In this document: positions 23,550 to 35,924 of the stretch, piece by piece
How positions within the stretch are numbered: the first letter of the stretch is position 1
How the letters are laid out: every line of letters starts with the position of its first letter
Assembly (NCBI GenBank): GCA_019916065.1
Contig: CM034241.1
Span: 12,499,223 to 12,563,222 of the forward strand
From: Vitellaria paradoxa
Lineage: Eukaryota > Streptophyta > Magnoliopsida > Ericales > Sapotaceae
Reading direction: 5' to 3'
Length of the DNA: 64,000 nucleotides
The notes under the pieces: model-generated
Databases searched by the model: none
The model's input: only the letters and a program-made list of their open reading frames with translations
What the model was told of the DNA's origin: nothing
Translations under genes and position numbers: made by a program

Positions 23550-25855
23550 CATATGTCTGCTCTATTGTGTTCATCATTAGGACCTTGATACGACCTCTGG
23601 TGTTTGCACGAGTATTGAAGATGACTCAACTCTTTCTTTAGTCGATTCTTCCACATTCATGACATTACATTCAACAATTTCAAGATTAGATTAATTAGCA
23701 TTCTGTCAAGATTTTGGAAGGAATTCTTATAAAGTGATGGGAATACGTCGTGGTTGAATGAAAGTCTCAACTGTTATAGTTGATATTACTCATTGAACTT
23801 TTTTCTTCTTCCATTGCTTCTTTTTGTTAGATTTAACAAACTTCTATTTGTAGTGAATGATTTGGGGGTGATGAGACTTTGACTTGCTCTTTCTTTTGCG
23901 AGTGACGAGCGTCCACGCTTCCTCAGCTGAATCAACTGAGTCTGTTGTTTCATTGGTGTTGTTCTTACACTTTAACAATGGCGTATCAAGAATTTGCAGA
24001 TGGTCTTGAATTATTATTTCAATAGAATCAAAATATTCAAATTGAACCTTAGATTGGGAATCAAACTTTTAGGCGTGGGATTTACAGATTCGATCATAGC
24101 AGCAATTTAATTAGTGGTTGCTACCTCTTTCTCTTCTTCTAGAAGGATCTTCCCTTGACTTGCCAATTGCATAATCTTCTTTTTAAGAATGAAGCATCGC
24201 TGAGTAGAAAGGTTGATTAACCAGTGATCCTTACAATAATTTGGATCATTAACTTTATCAATTGCTTCCAGGCATTTCATCTTTGGAAGCTCAATGAGCT
24301 TTAGTTTTAACAAATCCTCGAGCATTCGAGGAACTTCAAAATCAGGAAACAAATATTCATTTGCTTGCATTTCTTCAAACGTAGGTCTTTTCCATCCTCT
24401 TCCTTGATTGGATTCTATCTTCTCAGTTTTTTTCTTCTTAGATTTATTTGAAGTTTTAGCCAATGTAGAAATCTTCACTGGTGTGGTGGAAACATACATA
24501 GACTCTTTACTGGCTGATTTGCAGAAAGTCTTGCCCCTTTTACAGTTGCTTTTTGACTTGCTTCCTCCTTTGTGATATTTTTGAATCTGCAGCCCTTGAT
24601 TACCACTTGCAACGATGCTGAGCTCCATGTCATGAGCATGAATAGCCAATTCTTCATAAGTTTTTAGAAGTTTTAAGCTTGATACCTTGAAAAATATAAC
24701 GAAGCCCTAGTGCATGCCTTGAATACACATCTTAATTGCTGAAGCTTCAGACAGTCTCTCTTTGCAATTGCGGCTCAAATTTCTCCATCTGTTGATGAAG
24801 TCAATGATAGGTTCTTCTTTCTACCAACGACCATTGGTGAGCTCAATTATACTTACAATACGACGAGTACTATAAAATCTGTTGAGAAATCTTACTCTAG
24901 TTGCTCCCAGCTGTCAATGGTGCTAGGTTCTAAATCGCAGTACTAGTCGAATGCATTGCCCTTGAGAGTTCGAACGAATTGCTTAACCAGAAGATCTCCA
25001 TCAATTCCAGCATTACTGTAAGTTTCTATAAAGTGAGCGTCATGTTGCTTTGAGAGTGCCCAAAATGACGAGTGTAAGGCTTAGCGTATGTGAGAGAGAT
25101 TTGGGGGTTTCCTCGTTTCTTATCTTTGAGAGTCCCCAAAATGAACTCATTCAACTGATCAATGGGGATGAAACCATCAGCAGAGATCGACAAGCTTTTC
25201 GGAGCTTTTCTCGTAGCTTTGGAGGAGTAGGAGTTTGACTTGATTCTCTAGTATTGTTTAACTTGTTCATGATTGCTTCAATTTGATGATCACATTTTTG
25301 TACTATTTTGCACAATTTCTCTATGATCTTTGACAACGAGTTGACTTGCTCCTCTAACAATGTTGCATTCGTCATCATCATCATTCATAGTTGTCGAGCT
25401 TTGAGAAATAGCAAATTTCATGCGACTTGAACTTTGATTGGGAAGTTTCTAGAATAGAGTTGGATTCAGAACTGCTTGAATAAGTAATCTCCTTTTGGCC
25501 AGATTAGAGCTTGATGCTTGAATTAGATCCTTGAGATATGAAAGGATGTGATAGAGCCTTCTCCAAAATTGCAAAAATGTCTTCCTTCAGTTTTGCAGCA
25601 ACAGCATCTTCTTTGTCCCCTAGAAGACTCGATGATGTGGATGTTGTCTTCAATGAACTTGAGTTGAAAACAGGTGTTAATTTTGGCAGCAACAAGGCTT
25701 GTTTAAGTGCTTCAACCATGACTTTTGCCTTACATCATGTGACCGGGTTAATGCTTTGAGCAGTAAACCTCGAGGCAGTGTTGCCGGTAGCAGATTTGGA
25801 GCCTTCGATTTTTAGATTTGGAACCTTTAAGTGCTTATTCTTAGGAGCCATTGAG
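23550..25855 (-). pseudogene. Ty3/gypsy retrotransposon gag and gag-pol linker, decayed
   Basis: Gag of a plant Ty3/gypsy element, which would package the element RNA. Read on the minus strand: start MAPKNKHLKVPN near 25849; MVEALKQALLLPKLTPVFNS with 71 codons to 25504; MMMTNATLLEEQVNSLSKII (25384 down) as a coiled-coil-like stretch; then a 180-codon frame 24649-24107 with AIHAHDMELSIVASGNQG, ELPKMKCLEA and a basic cysteine-containing tail. Fragments between (24660-25050) encode diverged gag core in other frames. The downstream WTLVTRKRKSK and LQPRRIPITL-like remains extend to about 23550. Several stops and frameshifts; protease, reverse transcriptase and integrase are missing. Family call rests on recognised gag motifs. 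Confidence 0.82.
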
Positions 25856-25924
25856 ATTTTGGTTGAATTGATTTGATGAAGAGAGAAGATGAGAGGCAGA
25901 GATTGTCCCACAGAGAGTGTCAGG

Positions 25925-26557
25925 AATTTGTTCACACAAATTTCTTGTTTGAAATTAAATAAGAAATTGCAGTAACAAATTGAATTTTTTTTATTGATGG
26001 AAAAATAGGGATTACAATCTCTGATAATTTCTATTCAAAGAAATAAAGCCTTCCGATTTTTCTCTTCGAAAGTTAATATGAGGGCTTGCAACTTGGTCTC
26101 GAATCAACACGTATATCTTCTTGTTGCTTAAGAATCCGCAGGGCTTTGGTAGCTTGATCCAGTAGTCTCCTTGTACGCAAAAGAATGTCTTTCTCTTTCG
26201 TAGTGACCCCTATTTATAGATGCGTGGGAAAGAGTCACAATAGAATTTGACTTCTCTAAGATAATTATCTTATCATTTTATTTATTAAATAAAAGATAAT
26301 ATCAAAGAGTTTGGATAATATTATGCTTCTTAAATAATTATCTCTTATTTATTTATTTTTTAAGAGATAAATATTAATATGTATTTAATTATCTTTAATA
26401 GTGGGCCAAGCTGACAAGTGACACAATTCAATTGGTGAAGTCTTATCATCTTCAGACTCCATCATTTTTACACTTGGCAGCTTATCATTTGTCAATTTAA
26501 TTAAGCCTTTATCTGACATTTGGCAATATTTGATTGGCTAAAATTTGCATGTCTACA
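25925..26557 (-). repeat. 5' LTR of the gypsy element, with TATA box
   Basis: Starts at 26557 with TGTAGACATGCAAATTTTAG on the minus strand, directly against LINE sequence. TCTATAAATAGGGG at 26220-26207 is a classic promoter element. The exact 3' edge is uncertain; it ends before CTGACACTCTCTGTGGGAC, which I take as a diverged primer-binding site at about 25905-25923. No second LTR copy was found. Confidence 0.65.
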
Positions 26558-27320
26558 GTATCATCTCTAACAATGCTAACACTAATATTGCTCCATCATA
26601 CATGTCTTTAATCACTTTAATATATTTTATAGCAACTCTTTTTTCTTTTTTTCCTAACATCCACCATAAAATTTTCTTGGAACCCTCTCATATGCCTTGT
26701 CTAAGTTAATAAAAATCATGTAAAGATCTTTATTCTTTTTCTATATTTTTTCATCAACATTCTTATTACGACAATAGCTTTTGTAGTCGATCTACAAGTA
26801 TAAAACCAAATTGATTCTTCGGTACTTTTGTCAAACTTCTTAGCCTAGTCTCAATCACTCTCTCCCAAAATTTTAAAAGAATGATAAATAAGGCTAATGC
26901 CCTAACTGATAGTAGTTACACTCTTGGATAGCCATTTTATTTTTATAGATAGCCATTGAGATACTTTTCCTTCATTAGTTAGGCAATTTGTCGGTACGCA
27001 AGATCCTCTTAAACAATTTAATCAACCAAATTATTCCATCACCCGCCAAACACTTACAAGCTTCGATTGGAATACCATTTGAAGCCTATAACTTTTCCTA
27101 TCTTCATATTCTTTATAATCTCCTTTACTTCTCCAAATCGAATCCTACATATAAAATTTATATTTCTATCCTCGATAGGGTTACTAAGATCTCTCAAATT
27201 CTACTCGGTACAACTATTAAATAATTTATCAAAATACCTTTTCCACCAATCTTTAATATCCTCCTCTTTGTACATACACTACAAGTACAAATATACACAG
27301 TGACTATCCGAAGAGAGTCG
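26558..27320 (-). pseudogene. LINE reverse transcriptase fragment interrupted by gypsy LTR
   Basis: Minus-strand frames carry, in order, DLSNPIEDRN, FGEVKEIIKNMKIGKVIGFK, LIKLFKRIL, WERVIE-like remains, KNQFGF-like remains, FINLDKAYERVPR and VAIKYIKVIKDMYDGA. These are the N-terminal and fingers/palm blocks of a plant LINE reverse transcriptase of the kind seen in RTE-like lineages. Several stops and frameshifts are present. The sequence breaks off at 26558, where the gypsy LTR begins; the YADD-containing half was not found on the far side of the gypsy piece. Confidence 0.82.
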
Positions 27321-27935
27321 AGCCATTTCATTTAATCCTCATTCATTTACGCTTGCTATCCTACCAAAAGAACTTGCACTTGAAGTCTTAAAGCTAACTA
27401 GGACTATTTTTCTGTCTGCAATGCAGGGTGCTTGTCACTGCAATCTACTCGTTTTATTTACTTCATTTGAGCTTTGCTTTTTAAATTGTGTGCAGGAAAA
27501 CTAATGATTCTAGAAGTGATTTTGCTAGAGTTGAGGACTCCCCGAGGGGGTTTGACACCCATGCTTAGAGACAGAAAGGTCGGTGTAGCCTTTCATGTTC
27601 TGTACTCTTTCCCTTGTCATATTTTATGCATCTATGTAGATTGATCTATAATCACCTACATGTTGCTGTGGAAATCAGTTGGACACACTGCGGTTTACCT
27701 TTCATTCTACTAATTAGGTAGGAAGCCTCATAAGACTGCTTGTTGACGACTGTCACAAAAACAATTATCTTGTCACCCCTTTCTGCCCCTTCTCACAATT
27801 TGAAAACATATTTTTTTATATACTAATGAGCTTGTAAAAATGGTGAGTTTGCCTAATTGTAAATTTTCCCTCATAAAATCTTGGCAAAATCACTCTATAT
27901 TAAATATAGTATGAACATTAATTTATAAATTTTTA
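27321..27935 (+). other. possible decayed host exon pair
   Basis: Two pyrimidine-rich tracts end in TCTGCAATGCAG (about 27428) and TTGTGTGCAG (27496), each followed by less AT-rich sequence. After the second, an open stretch reads KTNDSRSDFARVEDSPRG then FDTHA and a stop. It looks like two splice-acceptor plus exon pieces of a host gene or processed fragment, but I do not recognise the protein. Confidence 0.2.
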
Positions 27936-28281
27936 GGTTTCATTTGTTATACTTGTTTTGAACCTATTTGTTATTTTGTATTTTTGAAAATAAGAAAAAT
28001 AGTTCAAAACGTATTTGACTACCTGTATTTTTAAAATCTGTTCTAGAAAATAGAAAATAGATTTACACATGAAATGCGAAGTAAAAAAAAAATTCATTTT
28101 GAGTATTTTTAACTCAAAATAAGAAAAATATCAAAATATGAAAAATATAAAACGTCAAACCAAATATATTTTCTATTTTTCTTGTTTTAGAAATTTCAAA
28201 ATATAAGACACATAAAATAAAAAATAGAAAATAAAAAACAAAGAAAACAAAAAATAGAAATGTAAACCACAAATGCCACTT
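27936..28281. repeat. CAAACCAAATG-family MITE
   Basis: Left GGTTTCATTTGTTATAC, right AAACCACAAATGCCACTT, with core TTACACATGAAAT and CTCAAAATAAGAAAAATATC in the same order and orientation as 34921-35231. Confidence 0.65.
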
Positions 28282-28973
28282 TACTAGCTTGAAAATTCTT
28301 AAATTATTTAGTATTTTAATATGTCACTTATTCACGTTCCTCTGTGTGTGATACTTCGATTGGAGAAAATTTTCAGTACAAAATAAACTCTAGTTTCTAT
28401 ATTTGATTAGAAATGGAGATAACAAAGCGACAATAAATCTAATTTCTATAAAACTATTTTTATTTTTCATTATTAGTTGTATGCAAAATTTTTATTGTTT
28501 AAACGACTATTTTTGGTTTAGATTTATGCATTTTCTAAAATTTTATTTTTAATTTTCTCCCATTTGTAAGATTGAGAACCTCTTGCAATTTACGCCCGCA
28601 TGTGGTGACGAATTTTGGACTCAGTGATTCTCTGATGTTAAGCCGGAAAGGTTCCATTAATATCTTGGGCCTTATGATTTGTACTATCAAGAGGTTGTTT
28701 TAATTTTTCCAAACTAAAGCGGCCGAAACCATAGATGCAGTTGATTCTGCATAATGCCTGCACCATTTGCAATTAGAGGGCTATGAAATCTGTTTGATTT
28801 GGCGGGTTCTTTTTGCTTATAACGCAACATAGCTTGCGTGGGGTTTTGTATTTCTTGACTTGATTATTGTTGGATCAGGTTTAGGGGTGATGAAATGGAA
28901 ATGACCAGGGTTTTGGAAGTTGTTGACATAAAAAATTGGGGTTGGGGAAATATTGTCTTGGCCTTGGATCAAT

Positions 28974-29019
<46 letters not shown>

Positions 29020-29929
29020 TAATTACATATGTTTGAAAAGTTGCAAGTTTATAGTAGTTGCACGTCTTACCCTCTTATCTGTTCCTATTCTAAACCTTTA
29101 TTTTCTATCCTGAATTCCAAACTCGTTGTGTCTCATTTTTTTCAGTTACGAAACCCTAAACTATGCCTCTGTCTATTCCTATCCCAAACCGTTTATCGTT
29201 TGTTCAGATCCCAAACCCATCGTGTCTCAGTTTTTTTTTTTGATACCAAAAAAAAACTATATTATATATAAGGAATAAAGAATACAAATAAAAAACTCAA
29301 AAACATTTATAATTTATTTAGAATTTTATTAAATTAATAAGAAAGACTGGCAGTTCAAATAAAAAAACTTGATGAGGCAAGGAAAATGAAGAAAGAATTG
29401 AGAGAGAGAAAAAAAAAAAGAAAAGAAACCTAGGTAATTCAAGTAAATGTTTTTAAATGTGATATCTCTGTAACTAAAAATAGAAGTAACCTAAAAAAAT
29501 ATTTATATATTGAATTTATTAAAATTATATATTAATTTGATTACATGTTTTGACATAAAAAATTTCAAAAGCATAATGATGTAATAGAATTGGAAAAAAA
29601 TTGCCACGTTGATTAAAAAGTAATAAAAATGTATTTTATTTAACTTTTTAATAGTTTAGACATTTGAGCAACCCAAGTCCCATAAATTATGGGATTTGAA
29701 GAGTAATTTCTAAATTTGTCAAAAGATCAATAATTTCATTTTCATTTTAAACGGAGTAGAAAATGATTCGTTGGCATGTGTCTTTTTTTTAAATAAATTC
29801 AAAATTAAAAATAAAATAAAATAAGTTGACTTTTTTTTTTCTTTTTGAAATTAAAATAGTTTGACATTTTGAAGGTCAAAAACACAACATTGTGTTCTAA
29901 CAATATATATAATAGATATACAACCTAAT
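28282..29929. other. intergenic with CT microsatellite
   Basis: A (CT)n tract of about 40 bp at 28977-29016. Upstream 28560-28970 is less AT-rich and could be old genic sequence, but the 72- and 80-codon frames crossing the microsatellite are not credible. 29220-29929 is AT-rich and featureless. Confidence 0.4.
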
Positions 29930-31335
29930 GTTATGATGAAGTACAAAAATTATCATTACAGTTTACCATCGGTATCACTTTACTCTCACACGTTTCAATT
30001 ATAAAAGTCAAATTCCTACACTTTCGGTCAAGTATCAATTTGGTCTTTTGTTAGTTGACCATTAGAAATAACCGTTAGACTGAGAATAAAATAGTAATTT
30101 CATTTATAATTCACCCTCACTATTACTTTAATCCTTCACGTTTTCAATTATAACAATTAAATCCTTACACTTTTAGTGTATATTTAAAATATATTTTATT
30201 AAATTATATAACATATTTTAATATGAAATATATCTTATTAAATTATTTTTAATCAATAATATATTTAAATTATATTTAATATATTCTATGTTTATTGAAT
30301 TAAATTATTTTTCATAAATAATATGATTAAATTAAAATATAATTAAAATAATATTTGATTTAGTTTAATTAATATGAAATATATTTTATTAAATTTGGTT
30401 AATTTTCTTAAAAATTAATAAAATTAAAAATTTTATTAAAGGGTGATTTGATGGTTTCACTAATAATTGTTATAATTAATGGAATAGAATTAAAAGAGTC
30501 ATATATATAAATGTATACTCTCAAATTGAATATATATATACAAAATTATATATAAAGAGAAAACTGCAGAGATAGAAAATTTAGAAAATAGTGATTCTGA
30601 GGCCATTTGATAACATTATTTTTTTTATTTTGTTTAACTTTTTATTTTCTGGTTTTATTTTCCGTTATCATTTTTTAAAATAAAAATAAAAATTACGTTT
30701 ACATATACAATTTTATTTTCATAAATTATTTTTAATTAAATATTTAATTTTATTCTTTTTTAAAAATTATTCAAATTTAATAAAATATATTTCATATTAA
30801 TTAAACTATATTAAATATTATTTTAATTATATTATTAATTTAATCATATTATTTATGAAAAACAATTTAATTCAATAAAAGAAAATATATTAAATATAAT
30901 TTAAATATTTTATTTGTTAAAATAATTTAATAAGATATATTTCAAATTAAAATATGTTATATAGTTTAATAAAATATATATTATATTAAATATAATTTAA
31001 ATATTTTATTTGTTAAAATAATTTAATAAGATACATTTCAAATTAAAATATGTTATATAGTTTAATAAAATATATTTTAAATATATATTGAAAGTGTAGG
31101 AATTTGATTGTTATAATTAAAACGTGAGGGATTAAAATAATACTGAAAATAAATCATAAATGAAATTACTTTTTTATTCTCAATCTAACAATTGCATCTA
31201 ACGGTCAACTAACAAAAGGACTGAATTGACACTTGACCAAAAATGTAAAGATTTAACTGTTGTAATTAAAACGTGTGGGACTAAAGTAACACTAAGGATA
31301 AATTGTATGAAAGATTTTTGGACTTTAACCCTAAT
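29930..31335. repeat. non-autonomous element with about 300-bp terminal inverted repeats
   Basis: The left arm (about 29930-30250) and inverted right arm (about 31040-31335) match over some 300 bp: both carry CACGTTT-CAATTATAA, TTTTGTTAGTTGACC, GAGAATAAAAAAGTAATTTC-like and ATATTTTATTAAA words in order. The interior is AT-rich without coding sequence and includes a partial copy of the TTTGATAACAT family at 30606. Long inverted ends suggest a Mutator-like derivative; target duplication not identified. Confidence 0.7.
30886..31077. repeat. 96-bp tandem duplication
   Basis: 30886-30981 is repeated at 30982-31077 with only one or two differences (GATATATTT against GATACATTT), showing a recent duplication inside the right part of the long-inverted-repeat element. 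Confidence 0.85.
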
Positions 31336-31692
31336 GTTATTAACCTGGTACTCAAATAGAGAGTATCCTAAACACAAATACCAAGTCTGCTTGGGCAGTT
31401 TTATTTAATCCAAAATCCGTCCCAATCCTTTTAGGTATTTATAAAAGGGTGGGGCAAGTAGATAATACTCATACACACTTTGCTATCTCTATGCGCGCAT
31501 GCGTGTGTGTGTGTTTTTAATTTTAATGGCATGTCTTATAACTTATAAAAGTGTGGATAAACTCACGATCTAGGTAATACTGTGTGGTTGATTAGAGTGA
31601 GACTTGTATTTTAATTGTTTGGGAACAATAGTCGTGGAGACTCATAGGAGAGGAGTGGGGTGAGAGTTAGGGCGACCTATAGAGAGAGAGAG

Positions 31693-31987
31693 TGTGTGTG
31701 TTATGAACCCAAATTAGTGGGTTTGCAAATTAATTAGTTAGGAATTAGTTACTATAACTGGATACACAAATTAGTTAGTTAGAAATTAGTTACTACAACT
31801 ACTATAAATACTCTTGTAATACATAGTTCAAGATTTTCAGTGAGAAATTTCCTGAGAATTCATTCTCTTTAGGAGGCCGGAAGTCTTCGAACTCTTCCAT
31901 TTGCAACTCTTCTATGTTCTTTTCACTTTCTCTTCTATTTTGCCTAATTTTCTCATCATCCAAACATAAAGAGATGGGGTCACCACA
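31693..31987 (+). repeat. 5' LTR
   Basis: Differs from the 3' copy by about ten substitutions, a (TG)n expansion at its very start, and a 24-bp segment (about 31959-31982) absent from the 3' LTR at a TCA microhomology. A CTATAAATACTC element near 31802 is the likely promoter. Confidence 0.85.
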
Positions 31988-33237
31988 ATTGGTATTAGAG
32001 CCATTCTTTACTCAACAGCAGCTAAGCCAGCTCATGGAAATGATGGAAAAAATTAGCAAGAGATTAGATGATTTATCTCTTCAAATGCAAGCAAACATAG
32101 AGGCAATCTAAAAAATTCAGAAAAACCATGGAGAATTAAAAAAGGCAGAATCACTACAGAAACAGAAAACTGAAGGGGCACAGGAGGAAAAAAATTCAAG
32201 AAATCAAGAATTGCCAAGGGGGAAGAAAAAGAAGAAGAAGAAGAAGAAGAACATGCGACAATGGATGCTCCAAAAGAACAAAAACTATCTTCTTCCTCTT
32301 ACAGACAACCAAAATCAGAATCAAAACCAAGAGCAAGCAACGAGTGAGTTATTTCAGAGAGATTCGATTTTTTCATTGCCTTGTCATCCACCATTGATGG
32401 ACCTACAAAGAAAGAGAAATTGCCATTTACAAACACCCAAAATCAGCAGGGGGGCATGAAAATAGCCCATTTCATGATTTTCGATCCGGGTGGAGTCCAT
32501 CAAGATAATCATAAGAAAGAGTAGTGGAGACAAAGACAGCGACGGATGATGAAGTCAGAAGGAGAAAAAAATAGTTCATCATCAACTTCACTATTATCTT
32601 CAAAATGTTTACAAAGAGAAGTTAGAAAAGAAAAAAATGGAGTAAGTCTGAAGACCAACAGCAAGCAAGGGTTGTCGTATACACCTTCAAATTAACCAGC
32701 CATCAGTCATCAAAGATGAATGATCGAGATCGAGTTGCTAGCAATCTCAATCCAAGCTAACCACATGTCCGGGATCGACGGTTGAGATATAGAGGAGGTC
32801 AGGGGGCGGCTGCAAGCTGGAGAATTATGACATTAATGGCAGGGCAGAGCAGCAGGTGAAGAGAAGCTTCTAGAGTAAGATAGTGAGGCAAAAGGGCTGA
32901 ATATAAACATAAGTGAATATGAGAGCTGAACTTGCTAGTGAAGTGGATAGAGGGGCCAAGAGATGGGGCAAGGATTGGGCTTGAAGAGTGGCCAAGAAGC
33001 CTGATCCGAACCAGTTCTTTTTTTAAGGAAACTGGGCTACTCATCATGGGGCATTTCTTTAATTGCTGGGTCACCATTTAGGCCCGCCAAATGGACTGCT
33101 GTTAAACTATTAAAAAAATTAAATGAGCTGACCACAGTTAGGTAAGAAAAAAATATATATATAGTCTTACATTGCAACACCACAATAATTGTACTTTGAC
33201 CTTGAGGACAAGGTCAATTTTTTAAGGGTGTGGGAGT

Positions 33238-33502
33238 TGTTATGAACCCAAATTAGTGGGTTTGCAAATTAATTAGTTAGGAATTAGTTACTACAACTGG
33301 ATACACAAATTAGTTAGTTAGAAATTAGTAAATACAACTACTATAAATACTCTTGTAATGCATAGTTCAAGATTTTCAGTAAGAAATTTCCTGAGAATTC
33401 ATTCTCTTTAGGAGGCCGGAAGTCCTCGAACTCTTCCATTTGAAACTCTTCCATTTTCTTTTCACTTTCTCTTTTATTTTGCCTAATTTTCTCATCACCA
33501 CA
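33238..33502 (+). repeat. 3' LTR
   Basis: Same start TGTTATGAACCC and end CACCACA as the 5' copy, lacking its 24-bp segment. The CTATAAATACTC element is conserved. Confidence 0.85.
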
Positions 33503-33507
33503 GAGAG

Positions 33508-34920
33508 ACTCTTGAAGGAGGTAGGTAAATTCTTAATGGTGCTTGCCTTAAATTCGGTGGGTCATGGGGGTATTTATAGTCCACCGAACAAGCGGAAAGG
33601 TAGGCCACGACTGCAAGGATGTGGGCAGTGGCGTGTACAAGGCTAAATTTATCTCTTCTTAGGTTGGTTGAGGGGGTGGTCTCAATCAATTTTCAAATTC
33701 AAACCACAAAATCGCTTGTCTCTTATGATCTCGCGAATGAGACTGTGGCCATAAGGTCCTCGGCGAGGTTGTTTTGGGCCTCAGTCGTAACCCAAGAGTT
33801 GATTTTTCGACTAGAGCAATGAAAGTTTTAACTTGGGCTATGTCGTGGAGCTAGACCATTTGGAGATCCTCTCGGGGTTTGGTATTGTCGTGTTCTGGTC
33901 GGAAACTAAAAGGATGGTGGTGCTCAATACTGAATCAAATGATGGCTGTGAGCGTTGGGTAATTATATTTTTGCCAGTTCTGTTGTATTCAGAGCAGCCT
34001 TAAAATGTTGATATTGGGCATTAGTGGCCTGCAGTGTTATCACAAGGAGATGAATGCTATCAGGTTTGGTATAATTGTCCATGTCAGGAAATTTTTTTTT
34101 TTTTTTTTTTTTGTTTTGCTAGGGGTGGGGTGCTCTCTCTACCGAATCAGACCTTGTCTTGAGCATTTTGTAATTATATTTTTGATTTTGTAATTACATT
34201 TAATATATTTGAAGGAGAAAATTGTTATTCTACTACAAAGACTAACCAGAATGAAGTGTCAATAATAGTAATAGTATTTTGATAAAAATTTATTAAAAAA
34301 AAAAAAAAGAAAAGTCATTGAAATAACATATACTGCAAAAGTTGTAAAAGTGGCCAAAATGAAACGAGCAATTGCGAGGCTCTCACTACATTATTTTTAA
34401 GTGAGAATCACACAATTGCTTCATATCATTTTGGCTTCCTTTTTATAGAATTTTTTACTTGTATCACATTGGTTATTATCGTCGGCTGTACTGTTATGTA
34501 TTTGCGCTGATTGCACGTGATTTATGCATGGAGTATGTGAAAGTTGAAGTTAATTTTTGTGAAAGTTAAAGTTAATTTTGGTTCTAACCATTGTCTGATC
34601 GTTTCAGTCTTTTTAGACTCACAATTAAATATATTATATATATTTATGTAATATTTGTGTCCTTTCACGCTGAGCGATTCCTCGGGATAAAATGCAAGGC
34701 TAAGATTTAGTTTGGCTACTCACATTCAAAAGTTAGCTTTCGGCTATTCAATTTTAACACTTTTTTTTTTAAATATTAAAATTACTTTCTTATATTTTAA
34801 ATTTCTTTTAAACTATAAAAAAAAGTAAAAATATTAAATTAAAAAAGTTAAAAAAAATTTAACTAATACAAAAATAGCTTTTTTTCCCTTCTCAAATATA
34901 TATATAAAAAAAGAAAACAT
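33508..34920. other. unassigned, first half less AT-rich
   Basis: 33508-34080 has moderate GC content and short overlapping frames with no recognisable family; it continues the context found left of 31688 across the retrotransposon, so it predates that insertion. 34080-34110 is a T run and 34200-34920 is AT-rich without features. Confidence 0.35.
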
Positions 34921-35231
34921 TAAATGTCATTTGGCATATTTGTTTTGAGTCCATTTTTTATTTTATATTTTTGAAAATAAGGAAAATAATTCAAAACGTA
35001 TCTAGTCATTCATGTTTTTAAAATTTATTTTAAAAATAAAAAAAAGTTTACACATGAAATATAAAATGGCTAAAAGTTATTTTAAACATTTTTAACTTAA
35101 AATAAGAAAAATTTTAAAACACAAAAAATAAAAAATATCAAACCAAATACAATTTTAGTTATTCTAGAATATGAATCTCAAAACATAAAACAAAAAATAA
35201 AAAATAGAAATTCAAACCAAATGACACTTTA
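34921..35231. repeat. CAAACCAAATG-family MITE, best-kept copy
   Basis: Left AAATGTCATTTGGCAT and right inverse AAAGTGTCATTTGGTTTG form the terminal inverted repeats; core GTTTACACATGAAAT and AACTTAAAATAAGAAAAATT lie inside. About 310 bp. Confidence 0.75.
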
Positions 35232-35924
35232 GTTTTGAGAAAACTTAAGAAAACAGATTTTTTATATTTTCATAATTTTTAACACTTTTGAAAATAATTT
35301 TTGTTTTTTTGAAACTGAAAACTGAAAATAAATTCACTAAATGAGTTTTCATATTCAATTTCAAAAAAATGAAAACAAAAACAGAAAATTGAAAATAAAA
35401 TGGTTGCTAAACAGGCTCTTAAAAATTATGAAATCATGAAAAATGTATTTTTTCAAATTTTTATTTTCTTCCACAATCACTAAAAATTTTGAAAACAATT
35501 TTTATTTTTTTGGTTTGGAATTTCAAAAAAGATGAAAATAAAAACTAAAAATAAAATGATTGCTAAATGGGCCAACTTTTTAACTTTTTATCAATTTAAC
35601 ATTTTTATTATTCATAGTTTAAAAGAGAGTAATTTTGGTCATTTTTTAAAAAGTCAAAACTAAATAGCCAAAAGCGTAGCTAGTTACAAAAAAATATAAA
35701 TATATATAAATAATTTTTTTTTTTCCTTCCAAACTAAGCCAAAGCCTAACCCTGGAATTAGTTTTCTATTGCGGAGTTTTTGTATTGACGAAGGGGAAAG
35801 TCTGGTACACAACATATTTTGTAAATGATATTAGTCCAAAAATGGAGATCCTGTGAGTTTCGTTTGGCATGAGTTGAGTTGCATCAGGGGATTGTTTTAG
35901 CCTTTTGGAATGGCATTCTTCATC
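35232..35924. other. AT-rich repeat debris
   Basis: 35260-35430 and 35440-35590 are diverged direct copies sharing AAAACAATTTTTATTT-like and GGTTGCTAAACAGGC or GATTGCTAAATGGGC ends, so an old duplication or two MITE insertions. No gene. Confidence 0.4.

Larger units (their letters stand above)
31693..33502 (+). mobile_element. compact non-autonomous LTR retrotransposon
   Basis: Two direct LTRs (about 31693-31987 and 33238-33502, near 96 percent identical over shared sequence) start TGTTATGAACCC and end CACCACA. A primer-binding site TGGTATTAGAGCC at 31990-32002 matches the complement of initiator-Met tRNA apart from one base, and the purine-rich AAGGGTGTGGGAG precedes the 3' LTR. Flanks are GAGAG at 31688-31692 and 33503-33507 if the first LTR has gained three TG units. 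The 1250-bp interior encodes only gag-like remains (FTQQQLSQLMEMMEKIS then a lysine-rich tract); no pol domain. Confidence 0.87.

Noticed and set aside
25504..25759. Plus-strand 73-codon frame
   Set aside because: It is the antisense shadow of the gypsy gag pseudogene on the minus strand.
28895..29271. 72- and 80-codon frames on the plus strand
   Set aside because: The first depends on a CT microsatellite read as Leu-Ser repeats; the second shows no conservation pattern I know.
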